Source: Nitrosopumilales archaeon (GTDB lineage: Archaea > Thermoproteota > Nitrososphaeria > Nitrososphaerales > Nitrososphaeraceae). From it: a stretch of DNA of 14,388 nt. Below the pieces are notes generated by a model. That model searched no databases. It saw only the letters and a program-made list of their open reading frames with translations, and was not told the origin of the DNA. The stretch lies in assembly GCA_009665115.1 (NCBI GenBank), contig WJXE01000021.1, positions 1 to 14,388 on the forward strand, written 5' to 3'. Below are positions 1 through 6,719 of the stretch, in pieces (position 1 is the first letter of the stretch; every line of letters begins with the position of its first letter). Made by a program: the position numbers and the translations under genes.

Positions 1-453
1 GGTGATGCAGTTATCGTATTATTTCCAGCAGAATACGACGAAGGAAAAGCATGTAAAAATGCATTAAAATGTTCAAAAGCAATATTAGAAATTATAAAAG
101 AAGTCATTAACCCGGTATTTACGGCACATGAATTACCTGAAATCACCGTAAGAATAGGGTTGACTTATGGTTATGCTTTAGTAGTGCTTTACGGAAACAA
201 TTTAGAAAAAGCTCACATAGATATAATTGGTTCTAGCATAAGCTTGGCTTCAAAGATCGTCTCTATTGCGAAGCCTAATCAGGTTTTGGTTGGCGAATCC
301 ATTTACAACATTCTTCTGTCATCAGTAAGCCATTACGATTTTTTAAACAACAGTAAGTTCACAGAGATAAATCTCGATCCCACAAAATGGAAATATCTTT
401 CTCATTTTGATGCTGAAAGTATGTATCGTGTATACCGTTATACAGAAAACTAG
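1..453 (+). CDS. Class III adenylate/guanylate cyclase domain protein, 3' part
   Basis: The reading frame is open from base 1 to the TAG at 451-453; the 5' end lies outside the window. The 150 visible residues are the C-terminal half of a class III cyclase catalytic domain. They open with GDAVIVLFP, the strand carrying the second metal-binding Asp, then RIGLTYG (family form RIGIHxG), then a D-x-x-G-x-x-I-S-L-A-S-K stretch and the typical closing motif PNQVLVGESIY. Such domains make cAMP or cGMP from ATP or GTP. In the usual V-N-x-A-x-R motif the Asn is Ser and the transition-state Arg is Lys here, so activity may be weak or lost; this rests on my alignment by eye. The first Asp and the base-selecting residues are upstream and cannot be judged. 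No sensor or membrane segment is visible. Confidence 0.8.
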   Translation, partial: GDAVIVLFPAEYDEGKACKNALKCSKAILEIIKEVINPVFTAHELPEITVRIGLTYGYALVVLYGNNLEKAHIDIIGSSISLASKIVSIAKPNQVLVGESIYNILLSSVSHYDFLNNSKFTEINLDPTKWKYLSHFDAESMYRVYRYTEN

Positions 454-600
454 TCGATGAGGAGCAATAAAAGATAATTATGGTTAATTGTCGTTAACTG
501 TTAACTGATCATAATGCCACTACGCCGCAAATATCCAATAAATCATTACCAAACCATCTACACCTCTTCCTAAACACCAAAATGATGTCGATATTAAGTC

Positions 601-731
601 TTAAATTGATGACAGCTGACCACATACACGACACTGCAAGACTATTTCGTTTACAGAACGCGCTGATATGTTGACTTTTTTGGGCTGCAGTTTTTACATA
701 TCGGACATCTTCTCACTTCACTTCGCTTCAC
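601..731 (-). pseudogene. Zinc-ribbon microprotein split by a -1 frame change at A AAA AAG
   Basis: From GTG at 731 the frame reads MKRSEVRRCPICKNCSPKK and then soon stops. Moving back one base at the sequence A AAA AAG (minus strand, six A at 676-681 on the plus strand as T) gives VNISARSVNEIVLQCRVCGQ followed by LSSI and a TAA at 601-603. The joined 43-residue product has CPxC at residues 9-12 and CxxCG at 34-38, a complete zinc-ribbon pair, with both halves protein-like. The heptamer is in the correct phase for classical -1 slippage. A TATA-like element lies about 28 nt before GTG 731; a second GTG at 716 would give 38 residues. It is either a gene broken by one lost base in a homopolymer, a sequence error, or a programmed frameshift. 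I do not recognise the family and give no function. Confidence 0.5.
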
Positions 732-753
732 TCCTGATAATTGTCATCTACTA

Positions 754-766
754 TTAAAATTTATTT
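754..766 (-). promoter_or_regulatory. TATA-like element for the zinc-ribbon microprotein
   Basis: On the minus strand the sequence AAATAAATTTTAA is centred about 28 nt before GTG 731. This is the spacing expected for an archaeal TATA box and a leaderless transcript. Assigned by eye only. Confidence 0.35.
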
Positions 767-906
767 GAAGGCGTACTATAGTTCAGGCTAGCCTCATAAT
801 ATAGTAGGTTAGAGAATTTTGGTTCTATAGGCCATAGAATACAAGATGCGACATGAAAAGAAACAACAGCAAATTTGTTGATTGCTTACGATTAAATCAT
901 TTGAAA

Positions 907-920
907 CCCTCCTAGGAGGG
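907..920. repeat. Perfect 14-bp palindrome
   Basis: CCCTCCTAGGAGGG is a perfect inverted repeat with no spacer. It is GC-rich within an AT-rich non-coding stretch, so it stands out. It could be a binding site for a dimeric protein; it is not a normal terminator, since no loop or T tract follows. Confidence 0.6.
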
Positions 921-1344
921 AGACGGCATACAACAGACCACCAAACTCAAATTCCCTGGCCTGGAATATTATCGAGTCCGACACACTGACTTGAATCCTC
1001 TAGTCGAAGGTGACAATACAATAGGGGATTATTTTTTCATTATTTTTTACACAAAATCTTAAAAACAATTGTTATGTATGAGCGTGCGAATTGGGCCTTT
1101 TCAAAAATTCACCATTAATGTCTGTATAATCACCCAAAATCAACAGAGTAGCCCAAAATTCTGACACCTGAACCAAACCTTCGACACTATTTCACTGGAA
1201 ATAATTGTTACATGACGGATATACGCTACACCTTATCTCCCATTACTACCACCTGAAATCTCTATTTTAGCTGTATTGAAAGGCAGGACTGCCATTCTAA
1301 TAATGGATGTAATAAAAGACGCAAGCTAGAAAATCTGTAGGAAA

Positions 1345-2022
1345 TCAGAAAAAATCATTTTCCAGCTCAACTATAGGAAAGAATATTTTCTGCCTTCCAT
1401 CTATTACAGAATCATCAGAATCTATGAGACCATTGTTTTGTAATTCATTCATATATGTCTTCTTAAGGGTATCTGTAGTGATTGATTTATTATGCTTTGC
1501 TTTGAAATAATCACACAGCTCCTTTGAAGTTACAGCTTTCATTTTCTCTACTTTACCGTCTTTACCATCTGGCCCAGTTTTTGAATTGTATAAAGGAAGA
1601 AAATCTTCCTTAAGAAACTTGAGCTTGTGGGAAGGTATCCCAGTTAGATTGTAAGTCATGTGAAGTACTTCTTGCAGGTCAGTTAATTCTGCAATAGGAC
1701 ATTGTTCAATGCCCATCATTAGTTTCATCCTACTTTGAGATTTTACTAACGTTACTACGTTTAGAAAAGCAAAAAATCGCTTGGTCATTCTGACATTAAT
1801 CCCTTTTTCTGCAGGAAGTGCTTCAGCAAGATAGCCAGAGTATGGTATCCAGATTGAATTGGATTCGTTCTCAAGGTCAGACGCTATTGTTATGCCGGTC
1901 AATTGTCGCATTTCATCTCTAACGTACTTGTAGCATTCTCTTGCTAATTCCACTTCTTCATCTGATATTACAAGATCCTGCTGTATACAACATGGCAGTC
2001 GATTTGACTGGTTTTTTAATAA
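1345..2022 (-). pseudogene. Start-less 3' fragment of a larger gene with a C-terminal winged helix
   Basis: The frame is open from just after a TAG at 2023-2025 down to the stop at 1345, about 225 codons. The first usual start codon in frame is GTG 1953 (202 residues), but the protein-like sequence plainly continues upstream of it (for example NRLPCCIQQDLVISDEE), and no ATG, GTG or TTG precedes that part. The N-terminus has therefore been lost or cut off by the TAG. Visible are a basic stretch VRMTKRFFAFLNVV near residue 55 of the 202 and, over about residues 140-200, a winged-helix-like end (SKELCDYFKAKH, then KTYMNELQNNGLID). It resembles the tail of large thaumarchaeal proteins with nucleic-acid-enzyme features, but that is from memory and I assign no function. 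A short product from GTG 1953 is possible. Confidence 0.5.
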
Positions 2023-2038
2023 CTAGAATATTATCATT

Positions 2039-2266
2039 ATGTCTAATCTGTCAATAAATTGTACCGAATACCGCAAGAAAGTTTTTGAAAGAGAAGACAA
2101 TAAAAGCTGCTCTTACCCAGCCGCAAAGTTAACAGAGATACGTGTAATCACATGCCAATTCATTGCTGCAAATGTCGTACGCTCTTTGGATATGGCGGCA
2201 CAGCAACTGGTTTACAACTGGCTCTCAGATGACCAACCTGTAGAACCTAATTGTAGGGGTGACTAG
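2039..2266 (+). CDS. Hypothetical protein, 75 residues
   Basis: An ATG-started frame of 75 codons in an otherwise empty stretch, divergent from the gene fragment at 1345-2022. A T-rich, TATA-like run (TTTTTAAT, 2013-2020) lies about 22 nt before the ATG, a little short for a leaderless start. The product has a polar N-terminal third, two cysteines near residues 8 and 24 and a mid-protein amphipathic stretch (ITCQFIAANVVRSLD). It has no membrane segment and no motif I know. A perfect inverted repeat lies 21 nt after its stop. It may be a real small gene or a chance frame. Confidence 0.3.
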   Translation: MSNLSINCTEYRKKVFEREDNKSCSYPAAKLTEIRVITCQFIAANVVRSLDMAAQQLVYNWLSDDQPVEPNCRGD

Positions 2267-2287
2267 TGCGGTTCGCATTAGAATATG

Positions 2288-2304
2288 TACATTACACTAA
2301 TGTA
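2288..2304. repeat. Inverted repeat, 7-bp arms with 3-nt loop
   Basis: TACATTA-CAC-TAATGTA is a perfect inverted repeat just after the stop of the 75-codon ORF. It could be an operator or a weak hairpin; no T tract follows, so I do not call it a terminator. Confidence 0.5.
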
Positions 2305-2399
2305 AAACTGACATTTCAATAAGATAAGAATGAATGATTATCTTCTACCTACAATTGGAGATTTGCAAGTTCTTAACTTTCATTGCCTATCCATTTAAA

Positions 2400-2651
2400 T
2401 TAATAAGAATGGCACTCAACCTTGTGCGTGTATAGATACTTCCATGCACTAAACATATTGTCACATTTCTCGCAGGAATATTTCAAAGGTTTTACGGTAT
2501 GTGACGGAATTTTAACTAAATATTGGCCGTAGTTATTATTTACGTTGTAGCGTACTAATCGTCTTGGTATTGTTTTCAAATAGTATGATAAAAGGGTTAT
2601 GCGGCTATAAGGACGTATTGTATCCAAATTATGACATACTGTAAGATACAT
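2400..2651 (-). CDS. C2H2-type single zinc-finger protein
   Basis: An 83-residue protein from ATG 2651; a TTG at 2669 would add six residues. The ATG is preferred because an AT-rich element (TTTCAATTAA, minus strand) is centred about 25 nt before it. The last 26 residues form one zinc finger: C60-x2-C63, twelve residues with F67 and L73 as core hydrophobics, H76, then C80 or H81 as fourth ligand. This fits the C2H2/C2HC pattern. The first 55 residues are basic and rich in Tyr, Asn and Leu and match nothing I know. One-finger proteins of this sort are common in Nitrososphaerales and are presumed to bind nucleic acid or protein; the role is unknown. A second finger gene lies upstream on the same strand at 3005-3145. 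Confidence 0.6.
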   Translation of the reverse strand: MYLTVCHNLDTIRPYSRITLLSYYLKTIPRRLVRYNVNNNYGQYLVKIPSHTVKPLKYSCEKCDNMFSAWKYLYTHKVECHSY

Positions 2652-2892
2652 GTTATATTTTAATATCAACTTAATTGAAACGATTCGCTTATCGCTCTCT
2701 TTTATCGGTTTCGTTCGATTATTGATTCTATTAATTCTATTCCTATGCCAGAAGGTACTGGAACCATATGACCATTAGAGTTATTGGACAATAATCATAT
2801 ATTAAAAGCTCTCATCGAGGAATGAAAAGGAAGATCATTATCCCTACTTGATATTCTCAGTGTTCTGGTGAAAAGTAGAAGAAATGTGAAGA

Positions 2893-3013
2893 TCACATTA
2901 TACGAACAGTAGGAGAAGATTGTATATGTTCATCAAGGTTAACTGCTAATGACTCGAAGTTACTTTTCATTAAATCCGATGTTTTCTTGTTAAGTTCTTT
3001 TACATCACAGTAC
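2893..3013 (-). other. Out-of-frame, protein-like extension of the zinc-finger gene
   Basis: Directly across the TGA of the zinc-finger gene at 3005-3145, in the +1 frame, an open stretch reads YCDVKELNKKTSDLMKSNFE and continues SLAVNLDEHIQSSPTVRIM to a TGA at 2893-2895. It is strongly protein-like, yet it has no start of its own before an internal ATG (MKSNFE...). The simplest reading is that it was once, or still is, the C-terminal part of the finger protein, now separated by one base. It could also be chance. No overlap with a better gene argues against it. Confidence 0.35.
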
Positions 3014-3145
3014 CTCAGGTTGTTCTGCCTCTGGATGTTCAGAATCTATATGTGCTGCAAGAGATTGTAGGGTTAAGAAAGAAAGTCCACAGATTTTACA
3101 TATATAATCATCGGTCAGATCAGATGAAGGGTCTGAAGTAGACAT
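3005..3145 (-). CDS. C2H2 zinc-finger microprotein, 46 residues
   Basis: ATG 3145 to TGA 3005-3007. The protein is an acidic leader (MSTSDPSSDLTDD), one classical C2H2 finger and an acidic tail. The finger is C16-x2-C19-x12-H32-x4-H37 with aromatic/hydrophobic core residues Y14, F23 and L29, a near-perfect match to the consensus C-x2-C-x12-H-x3-5-H. That is strong evidence despite the small size. Archaeal one-finger proteins are thought to bind DNA or partner proteins; nothing here tells which. It lies upstream of, and on the same strand as, the finger gene at 2400-2651, about 350 nt apart. A protein-like stretch continues in the +1 frame after the stop, so the natural product may be longer. 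Confidence 0.7.
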   Translation of the reverse strand: MSTSDPSSDLTDDYICKICGLSFLTLQSLAAHIDSEHPEAEQPEVL

Positions 3146-3295
3146 ATCTTCATTGTATTATATGATAGTGGTTGTATTTACTGGTTATGGTGGTATTGAA
3201 GAAATATGTTGTTAGACTTTTTGCATCCTGAATCTTCGTAATAATGCATCATATTGTGTGATGGATTACTCTATCAAGGATATGCCTTTTCATAA

Positions 3296-3739
3296 TCAAA
3301 ACCTTCCATTCCATGATCTATAATGTCTCTTGGAGCTGCTTCTAATGAACAAAGCTAGGAAGTCATCAGCATCGAGAATGTGAGAGCAAGTTAAAGTCTG
3401 GACAGTATGTGTTTTAATCATGTAATTTATGATAATACATTTCACGATTATACTCTGTATGGTCGATTTATTACCCAGATGCATCAAATGTGGATCGCAT
3501 GTAGCTGATTCGCAGGAGTTGAGAAGTGAGGCCAAGTAAACGTTGGTTAATATGTTAACAGTGTTTGGATGTGCGACGATTGCTTCAGACAGACCGAAGG
3601 TTTTGGCATAGCAACTTCGCTGCTGTATCACCGAATACTCCACGGACCTGTTGAAGCAGATATCACTTAGTATTTTTGACACTTTTTCATCACAATGTGT
3701 GTGCTTGATTTTACTCAAGACAGGCCGTCTAAGAGACAT
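3296..3739 (-). CDS. Hypothetical protein, 147 residues (doubtful)
   Basis: A 147-codon ATG frame with no recognised motif. In its favour, the region has no better gene, and the TATA-like TTTAGAAATA at 3762-3771 sits about 27 nt before this ATG as well as about 25 nt before the DUF6659-like gene on the other strand, so it could be a shared divergent promoter. Against it, the product is rich in Cys, His and Ser, lacks domain-like periodicity and has no membrane segment or known signature. It may be an orphan gene or a chance frame antisense to decayed sequence. Confidence 0.3.
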   Translation of the reverse strand: MSLRRPVLSKIKHTHCDEKVSKILSDICFNRSVEYSVIQQRSCYAKTFGLSEAIVAHPNTVNILTNVYLASLLNSCESATCDPHLMHLGNKSTIQSIIVKCIIINYMIKTHTVQTLTCSHILDADDFLALFIRSSSKRHYRSWNGRF

Positions 3740-3761
3740 TCAAATAACTGCAAATAGCTTC

Positions 3762-3771
3762 TTTAGAAATA
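3762..3771. promoter_or_regulatory. Candidate bidirectional TATA element
   Basis: TTTAGAAATA is centred about 25 nt before TTG 3792 on the plus strand and about 27 nt before ATG 3739 on the minus strand. Both spacings suit archaeal leaderless transcription. Its use in either direction is inferred from spacing only. Confidence 0.35.
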
Positions 3772-3791
3772 GGGAGACAGATACATACACA

Positions 3792-4202
3792 TTGTCCGAA
3801 CAGATTCTTTCTGACATATGCAAACAAATACTAGATATAGACGAGTTCATCAGGTTCGCAGGCATAGCAAACAAGATGGGTAATCTAGAAGCAACAACAT
3901 ATAGACAGGGCTTAGTTCCGTTGATGACACAGGATGAGACTTCACAATATGCCCTACAAGCCGTTCTTCGTGCTGCAACCCGGCAAGACTTTGAAACAAA
4001 TACAGGTAGACTACAGTATTCGATAGGGAAATACGAAAAGCTGATTCGTGCAACAGTTCCAATTTTACTCGGTAGTAATAGTGATTATGAAAGCAGATTC
4101 TATCTACTATTGTCTTTCGACGCAGGTTCGGATGCTAAATCTATCATTGAAAACAAAGTAATACCATACATAGAAAAGAACAAGGAAATCTTTAATGTTT
4201 AG
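3792..4202 (+). CDS. DUF6659-like thaumarchaeal protein
   Basis: The conserved part reads SDICKQILDIDEFIRFAGIA, then NKMGNLEATTYRQGLVPLMT, and ends with FDAGSDAKSIIENKVIPYI. I recognise this as the pattern of a small Nitrososphaera-type family that I believe is DUF6659 (usual length about 130-150 residues); the family number is from memory. The frame is open further upstream to TTG 3651, but those extra 47 residues do not look like the family. TTG 3792 gives a usual length of 136 residues and lies about 25 nt from a TATA-like element, so I chose it. No catalytic motif or membrane segment is visible. The function is unknown; the fold hints at a small sensor-like alpha/beta domain, which is only a guess. 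Confidence 0.65.
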   Translation: MSEQILSDICKQILDIDEFIRFAGIANKMGNLEATTYRQGLVPLMTQDETSQYALQAVLRAATRQDFETNTGRLQYSIGKYEKLIRATVPILLGSNSDYESRFYLLLSFDAGSDAKSIIENKVIPYIEKNKEIFNV

Positions 4203-4356
4203 TATTTTTGGTCATCCACACCTGTTGTCTAGATTGAGATAATTTTGAACGTCTGTTGGAAAAGCTCTGGAAAAAGAGGCCGGAACCTTGGAACAAACGG
4301 ACTTCGATTCGGAGGTGTAACTGGATTATTTAGAACGAGTACAAATCCCCCCTTTT

Positions 4357-4364
4357 ATTTATAG
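4357..4364 (+). promoter_or_regulatory. TATA-like element before the RibD-like gene
   Basis: ATTTATAG is centred about 33 nt before ATG 4394, which would leave a leader of only a few bases. It follows a C6T4 run. Assigned by eye. Confidence 0.4.
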
Positions 4365-4393
4365 GGAGTATTGTAGTCATAATAATATTAATT

Positions 4394-5443
4394 ATGCAGA
4401 ATAATAGCTTTGAATATGAGTATCGAGAGAGCTTAAAGTCGCTTGCTGACGACAAGAAGATTACACAAAATCAATTAGATCATTTCATAAGAAGAGGAAT
4501 TCAGAGTATATCTCCAACCGACGACTTTGACTTAAAATCCCTAGGAAAAATCCTGCCAAGTATCGTGATAGGTGCATCCGATGATTATATTAATAGAATG
4601 AAAGTTCCTTATCAGGCAACAAGCTATATTGCAGCAAACACAAAAGCTCCTGACGATTCGTACATTTACAAAATTCCAGGTAAGAATGCTGGAGGCGTAG
4701 TGCAATTGTCTGGAGGTAAGAGAAAATCCGGTGACAATGCTTTTGCTTCTATTAATAGAATATTGATAGGATATAAGGCGATTATGGTGAGTGCAGTTAA
4801 CTTAATGGCAAATAAGAATCAAATATGGAATTGGCAGTTCTTTGGGAATCACTTTAAAGAATCTAATCTAGATATTTATGAGGATTTACTTAAACTAGAA
4901 CTAATTAAAAAAAGGTCAAAGAATTTTTACTATATTGTAATAGCTCGCTCTGATAAAACCTTCAAACGAGTGAACTTACTGGAAGAATATAGGAAAAATG
5001 AGATAGCTGTTCTTAATCCAAATAACAAAATAAAGGTAATATTTGTAACTTCTCAAAGTGGATATGACTATGCAGTCAAGACAATACCTGAATCCGATAT
5101 CGTAAACTATATTATAACTGGAGAAGAATTTGTTATCTATAAAGCTATGTTGACTTTAAGAAAGAAATACAGCGTGGATATCATGTTAAATGATGGAGGC
5201 AGAATTATGTCTAATGGAGTTAGGGATGCAGGACTTTTAGGTGAAGAAAGAGTAACATTAGAACCATATCCAGGGAATGGGCTAATACCTAATGAGATAG
5301 ATCCTAGTTCGATACTAGGGAAGAAAGGAATTGGTTTAGATGAAAATGAAGTAGAAGGAACGATATTGATACATTCTAATGAAATTGGAGATGAAAAGGC
5401 CAATGTTTATCTTTATCCATTAGACGAGGAAAAAATAATTTAG
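4394..5443 (+). CDS. RibD C-terminal/DHFR-like reductase family protein
   Basis: A 349-residue protein. The best evidence is near residues 258-300: a segment VDIMLNDGGRIMSNGV followed by RDAGLLGEERVTLEPYPG. This matches the end of the RibD C-terminal (dihydrofolate-reductase-like) domain, whose hallmark is a Gly-Gly turn, a helix, 'aGLvDEl' and a strand ending in Pro. Earlier segments fit the same fold: KAIMVSAVNLMAN near 128, FYYIVIARSDKTF near 178 and IKVIFVTSQSG near 213. The family uses NADPH to reduce a pyrimidine intermediate of riboflavin synthesis or related compounds. At 349 residues it is longer than the usual 220-260, with an extra helical N-terminus of about 45 residues and a long acidic tail after 300. 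No riboflavin genes are nearby, so the substrate is open. It stands alone between non-coding stretches. Confidence 0.55.
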   Translation: MQNNSFEYEYRESLKSLADDKKITQNQLDHFIRRGIQSISPTDDFDLKSLGKILPSIVIGASDDYINRMKVPYQATSYIAANTKAPDDSYIYKIPGKNAGGVVQLSGGKRKSGDNAFASINRILIGYKAIMVSAVNLMANKNQIWNWQFFGNHFKESNLDIYEDLLKLELIKKRSKNFYYIVIARSDKTFKRVNLLEEYRKNEIAVLNPNNKIKVIFVTSQSGYDYAVKTIPESDIVNYIITGEEFVIYKAMLTLRKKYSVDIMLNDGGRIMSNGVRDAGLLGEERVTLEPYPGNGLIPNEIDPSSILGKKGIGLDENEVEGTILIHSNEIGDEKANVYLYPLDEEKII

Positions 5444-5728
5444 TAATAAATGACTATAAATATAAAAAGAGGCTAATCAGTCAAAAAGTTGCCAAATAAC
5501 CACTATTTTTATCTTACGTTTCTCGTGCGGATGATTCTAGCCTGCGACGTTGACCAATACCAGGCCATACGGTAGCACCACCAATTTTCGGACACGTGAG
5601 ATAATAGTCTCTGATAATTGACACGGAATCGATAAAGAAAAAAATGAAGCAGGAAATGAATAAAACAAAAAAGTCTACTCTCTCTGCGTTTATTTTCATT
5701 TAAAATCAACTATGAACTTTATATCATT

Positions 5729-6591
5729 TTGTATCCAATTCAGCACATAGTATTGTCGAATATAGAAGTTATTCCAAACTCGTCTAGAGCAAGGGATCTA
5801 TACCTGACTCTTGTGAAGGCTGCAGAAGAAGAAATATTGCTGATATTCCCGACCACCAATTCCTTCATTCGTCAGGAGAAAATAGGAGTAATTCAAGTAG
5901 CTAAAAAAGTGGCCAAGGAACTAGACGTACAAGTTAGAATATTGATGCCTGTCCATGAATCAACTGGGCAGTCGGTACAAAGCTTGAGAGGACAGAATGG
6001 CAATGCCATTGATGTAAGAAATATTGAACAAACATCAGGTACTCAAATCACAATCCTAGTAGTCGATAGAAACGTTTCATTAGTAATGGAAATAAGAGAT
6101 GATTCAAGAGAGACTTTTGATGAAGCAATAGGATTATCAACATATTCTAATAGTAAACCTGGAGTTTTGTCTTACGTTGCCATATTTGAGAATTTATGGA
6201 AACAAACTGAATTATATGAAAATATCAAGAAATCACATGAACAATTAGAAGTCCATACTAAGACTCAGAAAGAGTTTATTAATATAGCAGCACACGAGTT
6301 AAGAACGCCTATTCAACCCATAGCTGACTCATAGACTGTATAAATGATACAGGAACTGGCATACATCCTGAAATATTATCTAGGCTATTTACAAAATTTG
6401 CCACAAAATCTATTACAGGAGGCACTGGATTGGGTCTTTTCATATCAAAAAACATAATCGAGGCACATGGTGGCAGGATATGGGCAGAAAACAACAATGG
6501 TGTTATCATCGGTAATAGCACGGGAGCTACATTCGTATCTAATCTACCAATTAGGGACAGAAAGATGCAATCATTTTGGGTACTTGGATAA
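5729..6591 (+). pseudogene. Histidine kinase, truncated at the 5' end and with an internal deletion
   Basis: Two pieces of one kinase. The first, in frame with TTG 5729, has a sensor domain of the type seen in thaumarchaeal kinases (EEEILLIFPTTNSFIRQEKI), a linker helix and the H box EFINIAAHELRTPIQPI with the phospho-acceptor at His189. It ends at a TAG at 6332-6334, three codons past the H box. The second, in another frame from about 6328, holds the ATP-binding domain: DTGTGIHPEILSRLFTKF (D/F boxes), GGTGLGLFISKNIIEAHGG (G2 box) and GATFVSNLP, ending at TAA 6589. The rest of the HisKA domain and the N box, roughly 100 residues, are missing at the junction near 6320-6335. The N-terminus is also short: no ATG and no membrane segment are present. 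The gene cannot make a working kinase. Confidence 0.8.
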
Positions 6592-6593
6592 CA

Positions 6594-6614
6594 TTAAAAA
6601 AACGTTTAAAAAAT
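6594..6614 (-). terminator. T-tract terminator of acs
   Basis: On the minus strand two T runs (TTTTTT and TTTTTTT) separated by AAACG lie about 105 nt after the acs stop. Archaeal transcription ends at such T-rich tracts without a required hairpin. Confidence 0.45.
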
Positions 6615-6719
6615 ACTTGTGGATTTGATTTACTTAGCGATTGGAAATCTAAAATTCATAATGTACTATTAACCAAATGAGTAGCTATAATAATAAGTCA
6701 GCCTCCTATCATTGCTCAG

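Larger units (their letters stand above)
732..1344. other. Long stretch without a recognisable gene
   Basis: About 610 bases with no convincing open frame on either strand; the longest runs are under about 25 codons or lack a start. It holds the promoter-like element at 754-766, a 14-bp palindrome at 907-920, a weak hairpin CAACA...TGTTG near 865-881, and T-rich runs near 1031-1047. I found no tRNA T-arm, no insertion-sequence ends and no protein motif. Decayed gene material or an unannotated RNA cannot be excluded. Confidence 0.5.

Noticed and set aside
590..640. Possible C/D-box sRNA (ATGATG, TTGATGA and CTGA strings)
   Set aside because: The box spacing is wrong (TGATGA and CTGA only three bases apart) and the strings lie within or beside the zinc-ribbon frame.
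961..1016. tRNA-like fragments here and near 4280-4320 (TTGAATCC and CTTCGATTC strings)
   Set aside because: No cloverleaf can be drawn: acceptor and anticodon arms are missing.
2718..2940. Plus-strand stretch that reads like a decayed winged helix (LELLDNNHILKALIEE, then LSLLDILSVLVKSRRNV)
   Set aside because: It contains three in-frame stops, partly overlaps a cleaner minus-strand frame, and the likeness is by eye only.
3425..3535. Plus-strand 36-codon frame with a CIKCG knuckle
   Set aside because: Only one Cys pair, no paired ligands, no promoter, and an opposite longer frame; likely chance.
3651..3791. N-terminal extension of the DUF6659-like gene to TTG 3651
   Set aside because: The added residues do not fit the family and lie upstream of the best promoter element.
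5514..5699. Minus-strand 61-codon frame with a hydrophobic run and a CPKIGG motif
   Set aside because: Its TATA-like element is only about 21 nt from the ATG, the hydrophobic run is low-complexity, and a second frame of similar size covers the same bases. The motif could be a decayed zinc ribbon but is too weak to call.
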